Positions 57,484 through 64,000 of a stretch of DNA of 64,000 nucleotides are shown here, piece by piece. The notes beneath the pieces are model-generated. The model saw only the letters and a list, made by a program, of their open reading frames with translations. It ran no database searches and was not told the origin of the DNA. The position numbers and the translations under genes are program-made. Positions within the stretch are counted from its first letter, which is position 1, and each line of letters starts with the position of its first letter. This DNA comes from Chrysomallon squamiferum (taxonomy: Eukaryota; Mollusca; Gastropoda; Neomphalida; Peltospiridae), in contig CM022673.1 in assembly GCA_012295275.1 (NCBI GenBank), forward strand, positions 16,801,310 through 16,865,309. Direction: 5' to 3'.

Positions 57484-59779
57484 GTCTGTGTGCGTGTGTG
57501 TGTGTATTCTGGTTTGTCTGTTTTTTTATCTTTCCCTCATTCTGATTCCCTTGACTTCTCTGTCACTTTAAGAAAAGGGCATTTAGTAACCTTGTCTCAG
57601 TTATATAACGTTACTTTCTTTATTCATTTATTTCTTAAATATGCACAAATATTATAAATTATTCAAGCCATACTATTAAAAAGAACACAGTAAACTAATT
57701 CGATTTACACAATCAGCTGCTGAATTTTAAAATTACCATGAAAAATATTAATCTCATGATGATAATAAAATACATAAATGTATTATGTTAATAGTAATAA
57801 TAAAAACTAAATTTGTTGGAGTTATTATGAATTAGAAAAAAATAATTTAAAAGATCTTTTGTTGCAGAAGTTGTTAACAGTTAATAAAAAAGTTTGTATC
57901 ACTTTTTGAAACCTAATCTTAACTGGTTGGTCTGCCTTCTGATGTAAATTATTTGCTTGTACTTTTGTTATCTAAAAGGCTTTAAAAATGCGGTCAAGGC
58001 ATTATATACATCTCACTGTCACTGTCATGTCTGAATGAACACCCAGTATCTGTCTTTTTGTAGGGGCTTTGTAAACCCTCTTTATTATCACCAGGGCTAA
58101 CAGATACGTCTCAATGAAACTGCACAAAGGTGAAAGGAAACATGAAACCTGAATGTATGATATGGATATTGCACATAATCTCCAGCCATGAAACTGAATA
58201 CATTATTTTGTCAAACATCTGACTTCAAGATATTAAATATCACAGAGATTATGCTTTGTAAAAACAAAATGTATTCAAAACAAAAATATGTCTTTGTAAA
58301 GCAATTTTATCGTGAGTATGTTTATGCTTATTTTTATTAAAATACCCATAGTATGGGGAATTTTCACTGTGCTTGAACAAATCCATTAAACAAATGTTCA
58401 ACATCATATAAATTTTATCCAATTAAAGATAGGCATTCTTCCTCATCAGACCATTCCAACATTTGAAGTAACCTCTTTTCCATGTATAACAGGTTCAAAC
58501 TAATCCCATACAAAGTGGTCTTACGAGCAGACTATTTATTTACTTTAATAATGATAATTCAAATAACGTGATTCAAAAACAACTTTTGTAAATATTATAT
58601 ACCAGTATTAGCAGTAACAGATATGTTAAATTTTTTTAAATTACATGAATGTGTCTTAATAATGTTGTTGTTGTTTTTTGTTTTTTTTTTTTTTAAATAC
58701 ACACCAGATTGTTTATTCTTGTAAATATTCTTTTGTCACCAGAGATCAGAAAATAATTGGTGTTTTTTAATTTTTTATTTAATATTTTTTTTTATCCTTT
58801 TTCTTTCCTTCTTTGTTGATGGCAGATTGATAGTCAATAAAACATTTTTATTACTTTAATTGCAATGATTTATCAAGAAAAAAAATGTTGCAGTTGAATT
58901 TTGTTTTCTAATTCAAATATATGATTAGAAATAAAATGTCTACATTGAATAAAATACATATTAACCTTATAAAAAATTATTTCCTTGTAACATTTTTAAT
59001 AATTATGAAACCATTTCTCACTTAAAAGTTAAAATATAGTTTAATTAATAACAAGTATAGTACAGTTTATTTTTGAGACAGGTCTGAAAAGGGTTGCTTT
59101 TGATGGTTTATATAAACACCCTTCTCAGTACACTAATAAAATATATTTAAAATAAATAAATAAATAAAAAAAGTAAAAACATAGGTGAATAGATAAAGGT
59201 CTAAACTAGCTTTTAATAATCAAACTGCTTTTTATATATAATGTATTTCCTTTTATTTCTTCTCCCCCCTTTATTAATTCTTATAATAATAATATTATTA
59301 TTATTATAACTTTTATTTTTTATTTTTTTCATGACATGATTCATCTCTATCCATGTGCATTACGCCCTGATCAGAACTGATATAATCATTATTGGAAATA
59401 ATTTCATTTATTACTTTTTTATCAGTTTGTTTCAAACAAAGAACACTAAAAACAATAACACCACCACCATCAAAAACAACAAAAAAATATAAAATAAAAA
59501 AGAAAGGTAAAGCTTACAAAAAAATATATATATATAATAGCAATAAAACAAATATATAAAAAAAAAAATCCAGAAAAAAAAGAAGAATAAAAAAGTAATG
59601 ATGATGGTAATAATAATAAAAATAAATAATGTCAAAAGAAAAGAATTAGTAAAATTAAGCAAAAATTCATATGTTTAAAAAAAAGGTTACACTAATGATA
59701 TAACTTTTTTTTTTTTGTAATATTCAACCAAATCTTCTTAAGGAATAAAGTGTTTATAATGTTTATGATGAGAAGAACG

Positions 59780-59811
<32 letters not shown>

Positions 59812-62262
59812 AGCAGTTGAACAGCAGTTGAGTATGACAAGGTAAAAAGGTCTGAATGCCACTTTAGTACTTGGAGAAATTATTCTTTTGATGAGGCAGG
59901 GATTTATCAAGGTAGTTTAATCAGCTTACTGACTATGAGACTTTTATTCCAGTGTAGAGAAAATAATTAATTTCTACACAAGTGAGATTCTCTCTGACAC
60001 TGACAGAAAACCAGTCCAGCTGCCACTGCAGTGTATAAATGTGATTTGTCAAACAGGGCAGGGTGGGACTGTGTTTCAGAGTGTTGTTGGTTTCTTCTGT
60101 ATAAACATTTCCACTCGCTACATAGTTCATGCAGATGTTTTGGTGGACATTACCATGTCATGTTTTTATTTTAATTTGATGCCAAAAGATAGCTGCAATA
60201 GGGTGACATGAAAAATAGCTGTATGATAGTGTGTAGCATTGTCTGCCATTTGTTACACACCTACATTTCCCATTTGATACACAGGCAGTTTAGAGACCAA
60301 TCCCAATGGCTTTGATTGAACAGCTCATTCTAGTGAGAAATAGTCCTCTGAAATTTTTATTGTATCTGCTTAAATGTTGGTGAATTTGTAACTGTTTTGG
60401 ATAGATACTGTCATCTCTGCAATATAATAAATGTAAATATTCTTTTGCTTTGATACAGAATTATTCATTTGTTATATAATAATTGAAGTGACAGTAAAGC
60501 AGTGATCTTATGTTGTTATACAATAGTGATCTTATGTTGTACAATGTTTAACAAAAGGCAGGATACTTCTGTTTGTGTGTGTGTATTTGGGATGGGATAT
60601 CTGCAGTAAAATGACACTAAAATCCTTTCCTTGTTGATGCTTTTTCTGTGGGTTATATCAAGTAAATCAGATACTTTTCAAGGTTTAATGGTAAACAAGT
60701 CAAAAGTCAAGTAAAATTCTTTCTGCTGATAACGTGGAAACTTTTAAATACTAAAACTAAGTAATGTGTAACCAGAATTTCACAATCATATTCAAATCTG
60801 TTGGAAATGTAAAACTGTGCTATTGTGTGTTGTATTTTTTTTCAAGTTTCACTTCTGTTATACCCCTTCCATTTCAAACACAGAAACTATTTTACTATAA
60901 ACTGTTTTTGATAAACAGAAACATTGCATTGTGAAAATACATATCTTCATAATTCAGAATTCCACAGGAGTTTAATTTGCTTTAATAAACTAGTACTATA
61001 ATGGAAGCTTTCATTTGTTACTCTTTCAACCAGACAAATTAACTGTTTCTGGTTACCAGTCTAATATGATGTATTATCAGATTTACAACCACCACACAGA
61101 GATGTATTAGGTGAAAAGCAACAGTTGGCTAAATACAGCACAACGCTAACTCTTGTTTAAATTTAATCAGTGAACTGACAGATCCACCATCAATTTACTA
61201 CTTTTCATGATCTGGTTCAAATCTAAAACACACCATTTACATCCACTCAAACACCAAAAAGCTTTATATTACTGTGAAGTTGACATCAAATTACCTGTTA
61301 ACATTCTTCAAGTACTTTTTTGCTGGTTTAAATAAAATTTACATTCACAAAGTAACAAATATTTGAAGAAAAAAAAAAGAAGAAAAAAAAAGCATAGAGA
61401 GAAAGAAAGAAAAAGAAGATAATATTTCAACAAACCTCCAAGAATGATGAAATGTAAAGGAAATCAATTTTTAAACTGTCTGACTATAAAAAGGTTTCTT
61501 ATGAAATTGAAAAAAAATTACATTATCTGGTAATATAAAAACAGACAAATGGAGTTCTGTTATTTTCTGAATGAAAAAGCCTGAATTCATTTTAAAATTA
61601 ATGATTTTTGAATGTTAAACATTAAGTGTTTTGTTTTCTGTAACTGAGTTTTTTAAAAAAGGCTGTTTTGTATCTGTGGAGTTCTCTTACTGATTTGAAA
61701 CAATGGATGTTCTATATATACATAGTTTTATGGACTTTGATACACAAGTTGCAGAGCACTGGTTAGAACAGGCAGAAATGACTAATACAGAAATTATAAC
61801 CCATTCTTTAGGAAGTGAGAAGTAAAATAATTAAAATTTGAAACTGCAAGTCACAGAATAAACTGACTGAAATATGCTTGAATCCACTTAACACTGAAGC
61901 AGATCTGTCTTAATCACTGAAAACAACAAGTCATAGCTTTAACACTGTTCTGAGAAGTGATGAGCTATCAGTTCAAATCTTGATAAAGATATTGTTTTCT
62001 TTTCCATTCAATGAAACTATTCCACAAACTTTCCTGTCCAATAAAATATGCATGCATCATATTTACTGGTAAGAGGAAGTGTATACAAAGTGTTTAAGTT
62101 TTATTTCATTATTATAACATTCCACAACTGGTGAAAGTAAACATTATTTATTAAAATTATGTTTACATCTGGCAACAATTGCCACAGTGATTTAAATAAA
62201 CTGATTTTAAATAGAAGACTTTACTGCTTCCTCATTTTGATTTATTTATTCATTCATTTATT

Positions 62263-62349
62263 ATTGGTCATTGGATAAAAGTCATAACATTTCAATAAAT
62301 TTAATGTTTAATCTTCAGAGGAAACCATCTACATTTTTATTCTTTTATT

Positions 62350-62403
<54 letters not shown>

Positions 62404-62474
62404 GGTCATTGGATATAAATCATAACATTTCAATACATTTAATGTTTAATCTTCAGAGGAAACCATCTACATTA
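62263..62474. repeat. Recent tandem duplication around a (TTA)n tract
   Basis: A ~72-bp sequence beginning ATTGGTCATTGGATA and containing TTTAATGTTTAATCTTCAGA occurs at 62263-62336 and again at 62401-62474 with only a few differences. The copies are separated by TTTA and TTA repeats, and each copy is followed by TTTA repeats. The period is about 138 bp. Confidence 0.9.
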
Positions 62475-64000
62475 TTTATTTATTTATTCATTTATTATTA
62501 GCATTATTAAAATTTAACATTCACCAAACACTTTAGCTAACACTACTTATAACATCCAGTCAACTGATCTGGTTTGTAGGTTTTTCTCACTGATCCAACA
62601 CGTGACGACTGGTTTTGGTACAAGACTGTGTGTGTAAGTAGTAATAACTTGTAAAGCAAACACCAAACAAGGTCAGCAGCAAACAATATCAAAAGCCAAT
62701 GCACTGTATTAAACTGTGTGTGTTTGGACATGCTTCTGGGTGTGAAACTATACTGGTAATCTCAGTACCAGGTTTAAATTAATTCAAAGCTTTCTAGAGC
62801 AATTGGAAACAGGTGTGTACACACTGACAATGTCAAAGTCCACTGGAACTGAATATTTCTTACACTTTGTTTTTACAGACCTTAGACTTATTTTAACAAT
62901 GGGTATTGAATGCCAAACCATTTGAAAATTTGACTTGCATTTTTTTTAATAGAATATCTTCAGCACTCTCTGATTTGTGCTAACAGCAGTGTGTGATTTT
63001 TCATATACACATTTGCATGGTCAGGGAAGCACATACCACACCCTTTGTGTCAGTTCCAATTAATAATGTAATTTTTTTTTTATTTCTTCTTAAAATTGAT
63101 ATATGTTTATTTTACAATTCACAATATAATAATAATAGTATTGTTATTATTCATTATTGTTTTCATGATTTACTTTTTAGCACTTCAAAGCTGCTTGTGC
63201 CATTATGTCAGAGAAAAGCCTTTTTAAGGATGTTATAAAAGATTTAGCAAATGTGTAATGATTAATCTCATTTCTAACTATATTCATAAATATTTAACAT
63301 TCAATTATCATGTTGCAGTACTCAACATTTCTTGACAAGAGAAATAATAATAAAATAAATATTGTTAGAAAACCAATTTTCTTCTAGAACATGTTGCATG
63401 ACAACACAACAAGAAGTAATTACAGGAATAAAAACAATGAGAGTTCTTTTTAACCAGGTTTGCTTTTCTCTGTTAAAAACGGGTAATTGAAGTCACACCT
63501 GTTTCCTTAATTAATATAACACATCAACAATGACAACAACAACAACACACACACAGAGAAAAATAAAATATGTATAAATAAAATTAGAGGAAGCCTGCTG
63601 TTAACCATCTCAAAGAGTTATTTTCATTGATTAACAAAAACAAATTATTTTATGATGTCTGATTTACCAGTGTCAGAGCACTCATTTGTAATGGAAAAAA
63701 TCCTATTTCATTTATTCTTGAAAGCATCATTACTCTAACAAGCAAGAAAAATAACCAAAAGCAAGAAACTGCTCCCATGTTTAATTATTAACACCAGCTT
63801 GATTAAAATCACTTTACATGGGTCATGAACTATGATTTAATGCTATGCAATATGACCCCATCTCATCAAATTAACCCTCGTTTGTTTGCTATTGAAAAAT
63901 TTTCAACTAGTTTGCAAATGGATGCAATCAGATTTGATCTTGGCGAATTAACCCCAGTTAATTCCCTGCTGAAATAACCAATAGATATTTGAGCTGTTTA

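Noticed and set aside
59933-60130. Complex segment in the RBMS intron with an open frame, considered as the missing RRM1 exon
   Set aside because: No RNP1 or RNP2 motif, and no splice sites in the needed phase.

Overview
The window is metazoan nuclear DNA. It is very AT-rich and full of microsatellites (TTA, TTTA, CA, TC, GATA) and poly-A/T runs. Its genes have many short exons bounded by GT/AG splice sites and use the standard code. All recognised genes are bilaterian orthologues, and the compact introns and composition suggest an invertebrate, possibly a lophotrochozoan. The species cannot be fixed from the sequence. I saw no bacterial gene, virus, CRISPR array or intact transposon.

Layout, left to right. 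(1) 2157-3317 (+) is a GPR19-type class A GPCR with its coding sequence in one exon. A nine-codon upstream ORF stops on the receptor's own ATG. (2) 9758-13191 (+) is MMADHC (cobalamin trafficking, cblD), seven coding exons, 288 codons. (3) 16767-34811 (+) is a full-length NEK10 kinase gene, 31 coding exons and about 1,132 residues, with an N-terminal armadillo-type half, a kinase domain, a coiled coil and a conserved C-terminus. (4) 34812-43328 is a long non-coding stretch that includes converging poly(A) signals near 39.4 kb. (5) From 57239 leftwards (-) lies the 3' half of an RBMS/alan-shepard-type RNA-binding protein gene: RRM2, linker, Tyr/Pro-rich tail and alternative C-termini. Its 5' half lies beyond the right edge. 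Two further minus-strand exons at 44.8 and 43.4 kb may be distal RBMS exons or a separate small transcript.

The genes are unrelated housekeeping or signalling genes that do not form a pathway. The most unusual feature is in NEK10. At least four introns contain tandem repeats whose unit is a copy of the adjacent exon-intron junction. Intron 28 holds about a dozen copies of the last 33 nt of exon 28 plus its splice donor. Intron 26 holds five further copies of the exon 26 donor. Intron 14 is three diverged copies of itself, each bounded by fused scraps of exons 14 and 15. Intron 17 carries an echo of the exon 18 acceptor, and intron 11 may be a weaker fifth case. This looks like repeated tandem duplication across splice junctions, giving arrays of decoy splice sites. 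Exon 26 also has a reading-frame break that one extra A in a six-A run would explain. Comparisons with human proteins are from memory, not from a search.
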